The translations under genes and the position numbers were made by a program. A DNA stretch of 46,788 nucleotides, from contig JAPOVF010000228.1 in assembly GCA_026708285.1 (NCBI GenBank), positions 1-46,788 of the forward strand, given 5' to 3'. Below are positions 1-7,321 of the stretch, one piece after another; position 1 is the stretch's first letter, and every line of letters starts with the position of its first letter. Origin of the DNA: Acidobacteriota bacterium. GTDB lineage: Bacteria; Acidobacteriota; Thermoanaerobaculia; Multivoradales; Multivoraceae. A model generated the notes under the pieces. That model did no database searches. It was not told the origin of the DNA and saw only the letters and a program-made list of their open reading frames with translations.

Positions 1-1
1 T

Positions 2-322
2 GGGCTCGGCGATCTGGGAGTCCACTTTCCGCCGTCGGACGATGCCTGGCGCGGGTCCGACAGCTCGGACCTGCTGCGCCGAATCGTGGGTCTGGTGCGG
101 GAGAACGGCTTCGAGGTCAAGAACTGCGACGTGACGTTGATCGCCGAGCGGCCGCGGATGGGGCCGTACCGCGTCGCGATCGAGGGTCACGTAGCGTCTC
201 TGCTCGGAGTAGGCGCCGGACGAATGAACTTCAAGGCGACGACGCATGAGGGACTGGGACCCCTGGGTCGAGGCGAGGGCATGGCGGCCGAAGCCGTCGT
301 GCTGATCGAGCGGCGAACGTGA
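2..322 (+). CDS. ispF: 2-C-methyl-D-erythritol 2,4-cyclodiphosphate synthase, C-terminal part (5' end outside window)
   Basis: Cyclises CDP-methylerythritol 2-phosphate to methylerythritol 2,4-cyclodiphosphate in the cytosolic MEP isoprenoid pathway. Only the last 106 residues are inside the window. They begin at the conserved GDxGxHFPxxD segment (GDLGVHFPPSDDAW) and continue through the family blocks NCDVTLIAERPRM and NFKATTHEGLGPLGRGEGMA, which form the cytidine/phosphate pocket and trimer interface. The N-terminal metal-binding Asp/His residues lie upstream of the window and cannot be checked. The stop overlaps the GTG start of the next gene (GTGA), so the two are translationally coupled. 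Family assignment is secure. Confidence 0.95.
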   Translation, partial: GLGDLGVHFPPSDDAWRGSDSSDLLRRIVGLVRENGFEVKNCDVTLIAERPRMGPYRVAIEGHVASLLGVGAGRMNFKATTHEGLGPLGRGEGMAAEAVVLIERRT

Positions 323-1110
323 GCGGCCCGGAAGGTCGCCGGCATGCTGCGGGCTCCGTCGCCGGTGCGGGCTGGCGGCTCGGCTTCCAGCCGGTTCGCG
401 AGATCCTCCGCAGCCACCCGCACGAGGTCGTGGAAGTCGTCATCGGGAGGGCTTCGGGGGAGCGTCGCAGGACGATCGAGAGTCTGTGCGCCAGGCACCG
501 CGTGCCGGTTCGACGCGTCAGTGCCGGCGAACTGCGGGCGCGGCTCGAAGCGGCGGGAGTCGACCACGCGGCGGCGCGGGGCTTCGCGGGGGTCCTGGCT
601 CCGCGGGAACGCTCCGCGACGGCGCCTGCCGCCGCGGGCCCGGAGCTCGTCGTGCTGGTCGAGGACGTTCAGGATCCGCGGAATCTCGGCGCCCTGTTGC
701 GGGTGTGCGAGGGCGCCGGCGTGGGACGCGTCCTGATCCGCGATCGCGGTTCGGCGCCGCTCTCGGCGGCAGTGGCCGGTACCGCGGCGGGCGCGGTCGA
801 TTGGCTGGATGTCGAGCGGATCGTGAACAGCGCCCGGGAGATCGAGCGGCTCAAGCGGGACGGCTTCTGGGTGTATGGCGCCGATGCCGGCGGCGTCTCG
901 CCCTGGACCGTCGACCTGAGCGGCCGGATCGTGCTCTGCATCGGCGGTGAAGCCCGCGGCTTGCGCCGCCGCACGAAAAGTCTGTGCGACGGCCTTCTCG
1001 GCCTGCCGATGCGCGGCCATGTAGAGTCTCTGAACCTCTCCACCGCCGCCGCGGCGCTCCTCTACGAGGCGGTGCGCCAGCGTCTTGTCAGGCCGGAGGG
1101 CCTGGCGTAG
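319..1110 (+). CDS. rlmB: TrmH/SpoU-family RNA 2'-O-methyltransferase (RlmB-like, 23S rRNA G2251)
   Basis: A 263-residue SPOUT methyltransferase that transfers methyl from S-adenosylmethionine to a ribose 2'-OH; RlmB itself modifies 23S rRNA G2251. The three SpoU motifs are all present in the C-terminal half: DPRNLGALLRVCEGAG (motif 1 with the catalytic Asn/Arg), VLCIGGEARGLR (motif 2) and LPMRGHVESLNLSTAAA (motif 3, forming part of the knotted SAM site). The N-terminal about 90 residues match the L30e-like RNA-binding substrate domain of RlmB, with an Arg-rich stretch (GERRRTIESLCARHRVPVRR). The GTG start overlaps the ispF stop by 4 nt. RlmB versus another TrmH paralogue (e.g. TrmH or TsnR) cannot be fixed without a tree, but the length and the extra N-terminal domain favour RlmB. 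Confidence 0.85.
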   Translation: MSGPEGRRHAAGSVAGAGWRLGFQPVREILRSHPHEVVEVVIGRASGERRRTIESLCARHRVPVRRVSAGELRARLEAAGVDHAAARGFAGVLAPRERSATAPAAAGPELVVLVEDVQDPRNLGALLRVCEGAGVGRVLIRDRGSAPLSAAVAGTAAGAVDWLDVERIVNSAREIERLKRDGFWVYGADAGGVSPWTVDLSGRIVLCIGGEARGLRRRTKSLCDGLLGLPMRGHVESLNLSTAAAALLYEAVRQRLVRPEGLA

Positions 1111-1151
1111 ACTCCGGCGTCGCCGTGGCGCCAAGCGCCTCGCAAGCGAGG

Positions 1152-1226
1152 GCCGGCATAGCTCAGTGGTAGAGCAACTGCCTTGTAAGCAGTAGGTCCT
1201 CGGTTCGAATCCGGGTGCCGGCTCCA
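1152..1226 (+). tRNA. tRNA-Thr (anticodon TGT)
   Basis: Cloverleaf read directly: acceptor GCCGGCA (1152-1158) pairs with TGCCGGC (1216-1222), followed by discriminator T and an encoded CCA (1224-1226). The anticodon stem ACTGC/GCAGT encloses loop CTTGTAA, giving anticodon TGT (Thr, ACA). The D-arm GCTCAGTGGTAGAGC and T-loop GGTTCGAATCC are standard. Confidence 0.97.
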
Positions 1227-1239
1227 TGGGGAAGTTGCC

Positions 1240-1326
1240 GGAGGTGTGGCCGAGCGGTCAAAGGCAACAGACTGTAAATCTGTCGGGCAAAGCCCTACGG
1301 TGGTTCGAATCCATCCGCCTCCACCA
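1240..1326 (+). tRNA. tRNA-Tyr (anticodon GTA)
   Basis: Class II tRNA with a long variable arm. Acceptor GGAGGTG (from 1240) pairs with CGCCTCC (1316-1322, one T-G pair), then discriminator A and encoded CCA (1324-1326). The anticodon loop CTGTAAA gives GTA (Tyr). The variable arm contains CGGGCAAAGCCC, a 3-4 bp stem. Confidence 0.96.
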
Positions 1327-1347
1327 CTTCCTCACCCTCGCGGGTGC

Positions 1348-1422
1348 GCGGGAGTAACTCAGGGGTAGAGTCACAGCCTTCCAAGCTGTTGGTCGCGGGT
1401 TCGAATCCCGTCTCCCGCTCCA
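1348..1422 (+). tRNA. tRNA-Gly (anticodon TCC)
   Basis: Acceptor GCGGGAG (1348-1354) pairs with CTCCCGC (1412-1418), then discriminator T and encoded CCA (1420-1422). The anticodon loop CTTCCAA gives TCC (Gly, GGA). The T-arm GCGGGTTCGAATCCCGT is intact. It lies 21 nt after tRNA-Tyr, so Thr, Tyr and Gly are probably one transcript. Confidence 0.96.
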
Positions 1423-1469
1423 CGCCGCGCGGAGCGTCTCCCTCTTGCTGACGCCGTTGGAAGGCGGTC

Positions 1470-1592
1470 GCCGGCCTTCGGCCGGCGGCCGTTTCACACT
1501 GGGTGCGCCGGCCTTCTGGCCGGCTGCCGCCGAAGGCGTGTGACCGCGGGTCTTCTGACCCGCGGAAGACAACGCGCCGGCCGGAGGCCGGC
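1470..1592. repeat. Cluster of four short perfect palindromes (REP-like element)
   Basis: Four hairpins stand one after another between tRNA-Gly and the ridA-like gene. They are GCCGGCC-TTC-GGCCGGC (1470-1486), GCCGGCC-TTCT-GGCCGGC (1507-1524), CCGCGGGTC-TTCT-GACCCGCGG (1544-1565, 9 bp) and GCCGGCC-GGA-GGCCGGC (1576-1592). All stems are perfect. No T-tract follows any of them, so they do not look like intrinsic terminators for the tRNA transcript, although they could slow polymerase or protect RNA ends. The second hairpin with its left flank (ACTGGGTGC..., from 1498) recurs at 17621-17647 and, truncated, at 45103-45123. Confidence 0.85.
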
Positions 1593-1600
1593 ACGATCCC

Positions 1601-2071
1601 CTACTCCGCAGCCACCACCGCCGTCGCTTCCACTTCAACCAGCAACGACGGGAACACCAGCCCCGTGACCCCGACCCACGTCGCCGCTCGCGGCGGGTCG
1701 AGTTGCAGCACCTTGGCCTGGGCGCGGCCGACGGTCTGGACCTTCTCCGGGTCGATGTCCTTGATGAAGACCGTCGTCTTGACGATGTCCTCGGCGCTGG
1801 CTCCGGCCTGCTCCACGCGCTTGACTAGGTTGGAGAAGGCGATCTCCGCCTGCTCGGCGAGAGTGGTCGCGGGCGCGTCCGCCCCGTCGGCCATGCCGAC
1901 CTGGCCGGAGATGCGGATCGTGGTGACGCCGTTGGCGGTCGTCTTGGCGATGTGGGAGAAGCCCTGCTGGGTGCCCAGGAACTCAGTCTTCAAGTCTTGT
2001 GCCTCCGCAATACCCGTAGCGAGCAGGAGCAGACCGAGAAAGAAGGCGAGAGGGCGCGGTTGTCTCTTCAT
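1601..2071 (-). CDS. RidA/YjgF/UK114-family protein with signal peptide
   Basis: RidA proteins hydrolyse reactive enamine/imine intermediates released by PLP enzymes; many relatives have other or unknown roles. This 156-residue protein opens with a clear export signal (KRQPR, then a Leu-rich core, ATGIAEA, cleavage expected before Q25). The mature part of about 130 residues has the fold's usual blocks: GVTTIRISGQVGM, LAEQAEIAFSNLVKRVEQAGAS, DIVKTTVFIKDID and a C-terminal VGVTGLVFPSLLVEVEATAV. The usual R-x-P-(A)-R-(S/A) segment with the substrate-binding Arg appears as PPRAATWVGV, so the key Arg is probably kept. Export is unusual for a family best known as cytosolic. It is transcribed away from the ThuA gene, with a 104-bp shared upstream region. 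Confidence 0.85.
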   Translation of the reverse strand: MKRQPRPLAFFLGLLLLATGIAEAQDLKTEFLGTQQGFSHIAKTTANGVTTIRISGQVGMADGADAPATTLAEQAEIAFSNLVKRVEQAGASAEDIVKTTVFIKDIDPEKVQTVGRAQAKVLQLDPPRAATWVGVTGLVFPSLLVEVEATAVVAAE

Positions 2072-2175
2072 TCTCGGGCTCCTGGAGTGGTGACGGGTGG
2101 TCTTGTGAAGTTAGCGGTCGAGCGTTGGGGTGCGTACGATAGCGCGCTGGTACGCTGCCGGCGGAGGTTCTGCTG

Positions 2176-3204
2176 ATGAAGTGTGGTCGTTCGGTCGTTG
2201 GCCTGATGGTGCTGTCCGCCTCGCTGATCATGTTTCTGCCTGCTCCCGGACGGGGCAGCGAGGCCCAGTGGGTGACCTACCCGGGCGGCGACGGACCAGG
2301 CGCCGGCCACAAGGTCGTTCTGATCGCCGGCGACGAGGAGTACCGCTCCGAGGAAGCGATGCCGATGCTCGGCAAGCTGCTGTCGGTGCGGCACGGGTTC
2401 GAGTGCGTGGTCCTGTTCTCGATCGACGCGGAGACCGGTGCGATCGATCCGGAGGAGCAGACGAACATTCCGGGTCTCGAAGCGCTCGACGACGCCGACC
2501 TGATGGTGATCGCCACGCGGTTCCGCGAGCTACCCGACCAGCAGATGAAGCACATCGTCGACTATGTCGAGTCGGGGCGGCCGATCGTTGGCTTGCGCAC
2601 CGCGACCCACGCCTTCGCCTACCAGCGGAACCTGGACAGCCCCTACGCGCACTGGAGCTTCCGCAGCGAGTCCTGGCCTGGCGGTTTTGGCCAGCAGGTG
2701 CTCGGCGACACGTGGATCAACCACCACGGGCGTCACGGCCAGGAAAGTACGCGCGGCGTGGTCGCTCCGGGCGCGGCGGACCATCCGATCCTCCGCGGCG
2801 TCGACGATGTGTGGGGCCCGACCGACGTCTACGGTCTCAGGAACCTGGGCGACGACGCGAACGTCCTGCTGCTCGGCGCCGTCCTCGCCGGCATGTCGCC
2901 CGACGATCCGCCGGTCGACGGACCGAAGAACGACCCGATGGTTCCGATCGCCTGGACCCGTTCCTACACCGGCGCCGGCGGAAAGACCGCGCGCGTGGTC
3001 ACGACGACCATGGGCGCTTCCACGGACTTCGAGAGTGAGGGACTGCGCCGGCTGCTCGTGAACGCCGTGTACTGGGGGCTCGGCATGGAGGACCGGATCC
3101 CGGAGCGCAGCGACGCCCGGGTCGTCGGCGCGTACGAGCCGACCGACTTCGGCTTCGGCAGCCACGCCGTGGGTGTCATGCCGTCGGTCCACGCGCTGCC
3201 GTAG
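2176..3204 (+). CDS. Secreted ThuA-domain protein
   Basis: A 342-residue protein with an N-terminal signal peptide (VVGLMVLSASLIMFLPAPGRG) and a ThuA (trehalose-utilisation-like, glutamine-amidotransferase-fold) domain over most of its length. Typical blocks are HKVVLIAGDEEYRSEEAMPM near residue 45, DDADLMVIATRFRELP, YVESGRPIVGLRTATHAF near residue 135, and the C-terminal ARVVTTTMGASTDFESEGLRRLLVNAVYWGLG. Many ThuA proteins of this secreted type sit in polysaccharide or sugar-oxidation loci; their chemistry is mostly unproven. The ATG is preceded by GGCGGAGG, a good ribosome site. The gene is convergent with the LMF1-like gene, leaving only 16 bp between the two stops. Confidence 0.8.
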   Translation: MKCGRSVVGLMVLSASLIMFLPAPGRGSEAQWVTYPGGDGPGAGHKVVLIAGDEEYRSEEAMPMLGKLLSVRHGFECVVLFSIDAETGAIDPEEQTNIPGLEALDDADLMVIATRFRELPDQQMKHIVDYVESGRPIVGLRTATHAFAYQRNLDSPYAHWSFRSESWPGGFGQQVLGDTWINHHGRHGQESTRGVVAPGAADHPILRGVDDVWGPTDVYGLRNLGDDANVLLLGAVLAGMSPDDPPVDGPKNDPMVPIAWTRSYTGAGGKTARVVTTTMGASTDFESEGLRRLLVNAVYWGLGMEDRIPERSDARVVGAYEPTDFGFGSHAVGVMPSVHALP

Positions 3205-3220
3205 CGCAACCGAACCGGGC

Positions 3221-4810
3221 TCATCGAGCACCGCCATCGACGGGATCCTGTGCGAAGGCTTCTCTCGCGAGTACAGGCGAAAGATCGTAGAGGAACTCAC
3301 GCTGCCACCACCGAGCTCCGGTGCGTGGTTCGCTGAACGCGTAGTCGTAGAGGCGGAGTCGCACGTAGCGCGGGGGCTCCGCCGGGCGCGCCGCTTCGCC
3401 GAGCAACCGCAGAACCGCCGGTTCGCCCTCGAACAGCCGCTCGACGAAGGAACCCAGCCAGTCCGCTCCGGCCGGGTCCAGGGCCGCGAACCACATCTGC
3501 CAGTCGAGTCGCGGCATGTGCGGGAAGGCGGCGCGGGGCGGATGGTCGAGATCGCCGGGCTTGAAGCGGAAGGCGAGTTCGCTCCAGGTCGCGCCGTCGG
3601 CGCTCGTTTCCACGACGATCTCCGGGCGCGACGTCGTCATCGCACGGAAGAGGCCGTAGCCGTTGATCGAGCGGAAAGGCGCGATGGCCCGGAGCGGGGG
3701 AGCGGCGGGATCGACGAGGGCCCGGTCGATGAAGTCCGCCGCGGCTGCCGCTGCCGGTGGCGTCTCGGGTCCGCGGGGGAGGGAGCGGGTGAGCTCACGC
3801 ATGGAGGTCAGCAGGCTCAGGAGGAGAATCGCCGTCGCGACGGCCCAACGGACGCGGTTCCCGGGCCGGGCCCGAGGGCGACCGCCTCCCCGGGCGGCGG
3901 CCTGCAGCCCCGATGTCCGCGTCCACCCGTCTACTGTCCCCGCGCCCAACCAGGACAGGCACAACACCGCGGTGAGCAGATTGAAGAACCCGTAGTTGCC
4001 GGTGGCCGCGATCAGCAACTGGAGCAGGAGCAGCACTCCCACTCCGGGCAGCCGCAGGCGCCGGAAGAAGACGAACCACGGTGCCGCCAGCTCCACCGCG
4101 AACATGACCAGCACCGACAGACGATGGACCCACTCCGGGAGGTGATGCGCGTACCAGCTCGCCGCCACGGGCAGCGGCTGGGTGAAGTAGTGGACGTCGA
4201 GCGCGGTCAATCGCCACCACGTCGGGTCGAGACTGAGCAGCTTGACCGCCCCCGACAGGAACATCAGCTTGACCACCAGGAGCCGGAAGAGCCACGTCCC
4301 CGGCCGGGCGGCCGCGGGATTCGGCGTGACTCGGAACGCGGCGCGAATGGACGCGGTGAGTCGCCGCGGTTCGCCCGGCGCGGTGGCCGGTCCCCGGAAA
4401 GGCCAGCCCAGGGGCGCCAGCACGACGGCGCACAGGGTCGCCTCCAGCAGCAGGGTGTCCCACTGGAAGGCGAGAAAGGTCTGGCCGCCCCAGACCAGCG
4501 ACAGATAGCAGATCCAGAGCGCGGCGAAAACCGGCGCGGTCACCAGGCCGGCGATCGCGAGCAGGGACAGAAGGACGCCGGCCGCGCAGAGCACATGGAG
4601 CGCGGCGTCGTCGGCGCCGAACCAGAGCAGTGACGGAACGTTGACGAACCGTTCGAGCACCCCGGCGCCGAGAACCCGTTCGAGATAGGCGAAGAAGTCC
4701 CGTGCCGGGAGAATGCCGCGCGATCCGATCAGACCGTCGATCTGGACCCAGAGCGAAACGAAGGCAACGAGGTGGACTCCGGCCAGGAGTCGCAGAAGCA
4801 GTCGCGGCAC
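3221..4810 (-). CDS. Lipase maturation factor (LMF1)-family membrane protein
   Basis: Polytopic membrane protein of about 529 residues. The N-terminal two thirds hold many hydrophobic spans (e.g. LLLRLLAGVHLVAFVSLWVQ, FLAFQWDTLLLEATLCAVVL, LLVVKLMFLSGAVKLLS, WVHRLSVLVMFAVELAAPWF). The soluble C-terminal part carries the family signature INGYGLFRAMTTSRPEIVVE, DGATWSELAFRFKPGDLDH and FPHMPRLDWQMWFAALDP. In animals LMF1 helps lipases fold in the ER; the role of bacterial members is unknown. The frame stays open to a TTG at 4879, but that would leave 5 nt to the divergent aminotransferase start. The GTG at 4810, preceded by an AGGATAGG-like site and directly before the first membrane span, is the better start. 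Confidence 0.85.
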   Translation of the reverse strand: MPRLLLRLLAGVHLVAFVSLWVQIDGLIGSRGILPARDFFAYLERVLGAGVLERFVNVPSLLWFGADDAALHVLCAAGVLLSLLAIAGLVTAPVFAALWICYLSLVWGGQTFLAFQWDTLLLEATLCAVVLAPLGWPFRGPATAPGEPRRLTASIRAAFRVTPNPAAARPGTWLFRLLVVKLMFLSGAVKLLSLDPTWWRLTALDVHYFTQPLPVAASWYAHHLPEWVHRLSVLVMFAVELAAPWFVFFRRLRLPGVGVLLLLQLLIAATGNYGFFNLLTAVLCLSWLGAGTVDGWTRTSGLQAAARGGGRPRARPGNRVRWAVATAILLLSLLTSMRELTRSLPRGPETPPAAAAAADFIDRALVDPAAPPLRAIAPFRSINGYGLFRAMTTSRPEIVVETSADGATWSELAFRFKPGDLDHPPRAAFPHMPRLDWQMWFAALDPAGADWLGSFVERLFEGEPAVLRLLGEAARPAEPPRYVRLRLYDYAFSEPRTGARWWQREFLYDLSPVLAREAFAQDPVDGGAR

Positions 4811-4884
4811 GGCGCCTATCCTGCCCGAGGCGGTGGCATACTGCGGCGCCTGACGACGAACCGATCCGGCGAGGGACAAGCACG

Positions 4885-6036
4885 ATGGAGATGGAGACCT
4901 TCGATCTGGAGCGGCAACAGTCGCTTTGGGAACATCGCGTCGACATCAACCTGAGCGAGAGCGGCGTCGAACCGCTGACGCTGGCCGGCCTGGCCGCGCT
5001 GGGGTTCGATCTGGACGGACTGCACTCGGTGCCGCTCGAGTACATCCAGTCGAACGGCACGCCGGAGCTGCGCTCGCAGCTCGCCGGGCACTACGCCGGG
5101 GCGACGATCGAGAATCTGCTGGTGACGACCGGCTCGGCCGAGGCGAACTACGTGGCCGTGCAGGTCCTGGTCGGGCCGGCCGACGAGGTGGTCGCCATCG
5201 TGCCAAACTACCTGCAGGTAGGTCTGGCGGCCCGTGGTCTTGGGGCGGTGGTGCGAGACATACCCCTCCTCCCCGGCGCCGACGAATCGACCTGGTCGCT
5301 CGACTGGGACGCGTTCGAGGACGCGGTCGGCGAGCGGACGAAGCTCATCTACCTGAGTCATCCGAACAACCCGACCGGCCACGTGTTCACGCCGTCGGAA
5401 CTGGACCGCATCGCCGCCGCCGCGGAACGGGTCGGTGCCTGGGTTCTGTCGGACGAGGTCTACCGCGGCGCCGTGCACGATCTTTTGCCCGGAGAGGAGA
5501 CTCCCGGCATGTGGGGACGGGGCGAGCGTGTCGTCGCGGTCTCGAGCCTGTCCAAGGCCTACGGCCTGCCGGGTGCCCGCCTGGGCTGGATGGTCGGTCC
5601 GCCCGAGTTCGTCGAGCGTTGCTGGTCGAGGCGGGACTTCACGACGATCGCCCCCGCGGCGCTTTCCGACCCGATCGCACGTTTCGCGACCGAGCCGTCG
5701 AACCAGGAACGGCTGTTCGAACGGGCGCGGCGGATGATGCGCACGAACCGCGCGACCTTCCGCGACTGGACCGGCCGGCAGAACGGCGCCATCGCCTACC
5801 GCGAGCCCCGCGCCGGCGCCTACGGCTTCGTGCCGCTGCTGGAGAACGGCCGTTCGGCGGACTGCGCCGCTTTCGCCGAACGGCTGCGGCTGAACCGCAG
5901 CGTCCTGCTGGTCGCGGGCCGCTGGGCCGGCATGCCGGGCTACCTCCGCTTCGGTCTGGGCGTCCAGCCCGAGGCCTTCGCGGAGGGCCTGCGCCGGGTC
6001 GAACTGGAGCTCCGCGACTCGAGAGTCGCTTCGTGA
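4885..6036 (+). CDS. Class I/II PLP-dependent aminotransferase
   Basis: A 383-residue fold-type I aminotransferase. It shows the substrate and cofactor blocks in order: SNGTPELRSQLAGHYAG, TTGSAEANYVAVQVLVGPAD, YLSHPNNPTGHVFTPSE (the Asn of NNPTG holds the PLP ring), VLSDEVYRGAV (Asp to the pyridine nitrogen, Tyr), SSLSKAYGLPGARLGWM with Schiff-base Lys224, and the C-terminal YLRFGLG with the carboxylate-binding Arg. From memory the N-terminus (ETFDLERQQSLWEHRVDINLSESG) resembles a subgroup that includes capreomycidine-synthase-like enzymes; that is resemblance, not a substrate assignment. The ATG at 4885 was chosen because upstream sequence in this frame is non-family and overlaps the divergent gene. 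It overlaps the CitE-like gene by 4 nt. Confidence 0.85.
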   Translation: MEMETFDLERQQSLWEHRVDINLSESGVEPLTLAGLAALGFDLDGLHSVPLEYIQSNGTPELRSQLAGHYAGATIENLLVTTGSAEANYVAVQVLVGPADEVVAIVPNYLQVGLAARGLGAVVRDIPLLPGADESTWSLDWDAFEDAVGERTKLIYLSHPNNPTGHVFTPSELDRIAAAAERVGAWVLSDEVYRGAVHDLLPGEETPGMWGRGERVVAVSSLSKAYGLPGARLGWMVGPPEFVERCWSRRDFTTIAPAALSDPIARFATEPSNQERLFERARRMMRTNRATFRDWTGRQNGAIAYREPRAGAYGFVPLLENGRSADCAAFAERLRLNRSVLLVAGRWAGMPGYLRFGLGVQPEAFAEGLRRVELELRDSRVAS

Positions 6037-6932
6037 ACAACGCCCGTCTCAGGCGCGCGGTCCATTTCGTACCCGGCGGTAACGAGCGAATGCTGGCCAA
6101 GTCCCTGGGACTCGAGGCCGACACCCTGATCCTCGACCTCGAGGACGCGGTGACGCCGGAGCGGAAGGAGGAAGTGCGCCGCGAAGTGGCCGGCTGGCTC
6201 AGGGCGACGGACTTCGGCCGCAAGGAGCGCGCCGTGCGGATCAACGACCTGATGACGCCCTGGGGTCGGGAGGACGTCGAGGTCACGATGGAGAATCCGC
6301 CGGATGCCTACGTCGTGCCCAAGGTCAGCGGCGTCGACGATGTGCTGCGGGTCGACCGGCTGGTCGCGCAACTGGAGCTTGCCCATGGCCACGACTTGGG
6401 CGGCATCGCCCTGATCCTGATCGCGACCGAGACCGCCGGCGGAGCCCTGAACCTCGCTCACCTGACCGCCACCAACCGCGTCTCGGCGCTGACCTGGGGC
6501 GCCGAGGACCTGTCCGTGTCGATTGGCGCGAGCCGGCGCCGGGACGAGCGGGGCGAGTACCTGGACGTCTTCCGCTACTGCCGGTCGATGACCCTGCTGG
6601 CCGCCCGTGCCGGCGGTGCCCAGCCGATCGACAGTGTCTTCGTCGACATCGGAGATCTGGACGGTCTGCGCCTCGACTGCCAGCGGGCGGCGTGGATGGG
6701 CTTCGAGGGCAAGATGACGATTCATCCGAACCAGATCCCGATCGTCAACGAGGTCTTCACGCCGAGCGAGGCCGAGGTCGCGTCCGCCGCGGCACTGGTT
6801 GCCGCGTTCGCCGAGAATCAGGCTCAGGGCCGGATGGCCTTTCGCTACGAAGGCCAGATGGTCGACGCCCCGCACCTGCACCGCGCAGAGCGAGTGCTCG
6901 ACCGAGCCCGCCAGGCCGGCGCGATCGACTAA
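6033..6932 (+). CDS. HpcH/HpaI-aldolase / CitE-like CoA-ester lyase
   Basis: A 299-residue TIM-barrel protein of the citrate lyase beta / malyl-CoA lyase / CLYBL superfamily, which makes or breaks C-C bonds in beta-hydroxyacyl-CoA esters using Mg2+. Seen are RRAVHFVPGGNERMLAKS at the N-terminus, LILDLEDAVTPERKEE (metal region), IALILIATETAGGALNL (the conserved catalytic Glu region), SALTWGAEDLSVSIG and GKMTIHPNQIPIVNEVFTPS with the CoA-contacting helix. It starts at a GTG that overlaps the aminotransferase stop, so the pair is coupled. Substrate could be malyl-, citramalyl- or methylmalyl-CoA; nothing in the sequence decides. A 158-bp gap without a terminator-like T-run separates it from the ACP gene. 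Confidence 0.85.
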   Translation: MNNARLRRAVHFVPGGNERMLAKSLGLEADTLILDLEDAVTPERKEEVRREVAGWLRATDFGRKERAVRINDLMTPWGREDVEVTMENPPDAYVVPKVSGVDDVLRVDRLVAQLELAHGHDLGGIALILIATETAGGALNLAHLTATNRVSALTWGAEDLSVSIGASRRRDERGEYLDVFRYCRSMTLLAARAGGAQPIDSVFVDIGDLDGLRLDCQRAAWMGFEGKMTIHPNQIPIVNEVFTPSEAEVASAAALVAAFAENQAQGRMAFRYEGQMVDAPHLHRAERVLDRARQAGAID

Positions 6933-7090
6933 CGCTGCGGCGCGGCCGCTGGGTCGACGCAGCCTATCGGTGGACGTCGGGAGTGACGCGATCGTGTCCT
7001 TCGGCTGGATCGAAGTGGCTCACGCGTGTCTCCTGGTGAGAATCCGTAGTACGATCCGGCCCCTCAACTTCCAACCATAGGAGCCTCGCC

Positions 7091-7321
7091 GTGAGTGCAA
7101 CCGAAGCCCGCATTCAGGAACTCGCCAGCCAACACCTCGACATCGGAAGGGACCTGGATCTCGATGCCGGTCTGCTTTCCTCCGACATCTCGTCCCTTGA
7201 CGCGGTGGCCTTCGTGAAGAAGGTCGGAGAGGCGTTCGGCGTTGAGGTTCCCCCCGAGGAGGTTGCCAACTGGAAGAACCTGCGGGACTTCGCCGCGTTT
7301 CTCGATTCCAGCGCCGGTTGA
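7091..7321 (+). CDS. Stand-alone acyl carrier protein
   Basis: A 76-residue four-helix carrier protein. The segment SSDISSLDAVAFVKKVGEAF aligns with the carrier signature (G-x-DSL-x-x-V-E-h-V), putting the 4'-phosphopantetheine attachment at Ser35; the Asp normally before it is Ser here (SSL instead of DSL). The helix III/IV end (VEVPPEEVANWKNLRDFAAF) fits a fatty-acid/polyketide ACP. It starts at GTG after TAGGAGCC. Its stop overlaps the phosphopantetheinyl transferase start, so the carrier and its activating enzyme are coupled. It is not next to fatty-acid genes, which suggests a dedicated role, plausibly with the convergent PKS. Confidence 0.85.
   Translation: MSATEARIQELASQHLDIGRDLDLDAGLLSSDISSLDAVAFVKKVGEAFGVEVPPEEVANWKNLRDFAAFLDSSAG

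Noticed and set aside
2135-2140. TACGAT as a common -10 box (also 7050-7055 and, on the minus strand, about 36831-36836)
   Set aside because: It recurs in three upstream regions, but no acceptable -35 lies 16-18 bp before any of them; the motif is also common in coding DNA of this composition.
4702-4884. N-terminal extension of the aminotransferase to 4702
   Set aside because: The added residues are Arg-rich, non-conserved and overlap the divergent LMF1-like gene; the ATG at 4885 begins the family sequence.
6935-6964. GCTGCG...CGCAGC inverted repeat after the CitE-like gene as terminator
   Set aside because: Only 6-bp arms, 18-nt loop and no T-run; not convincing as an intrinsic terminator.
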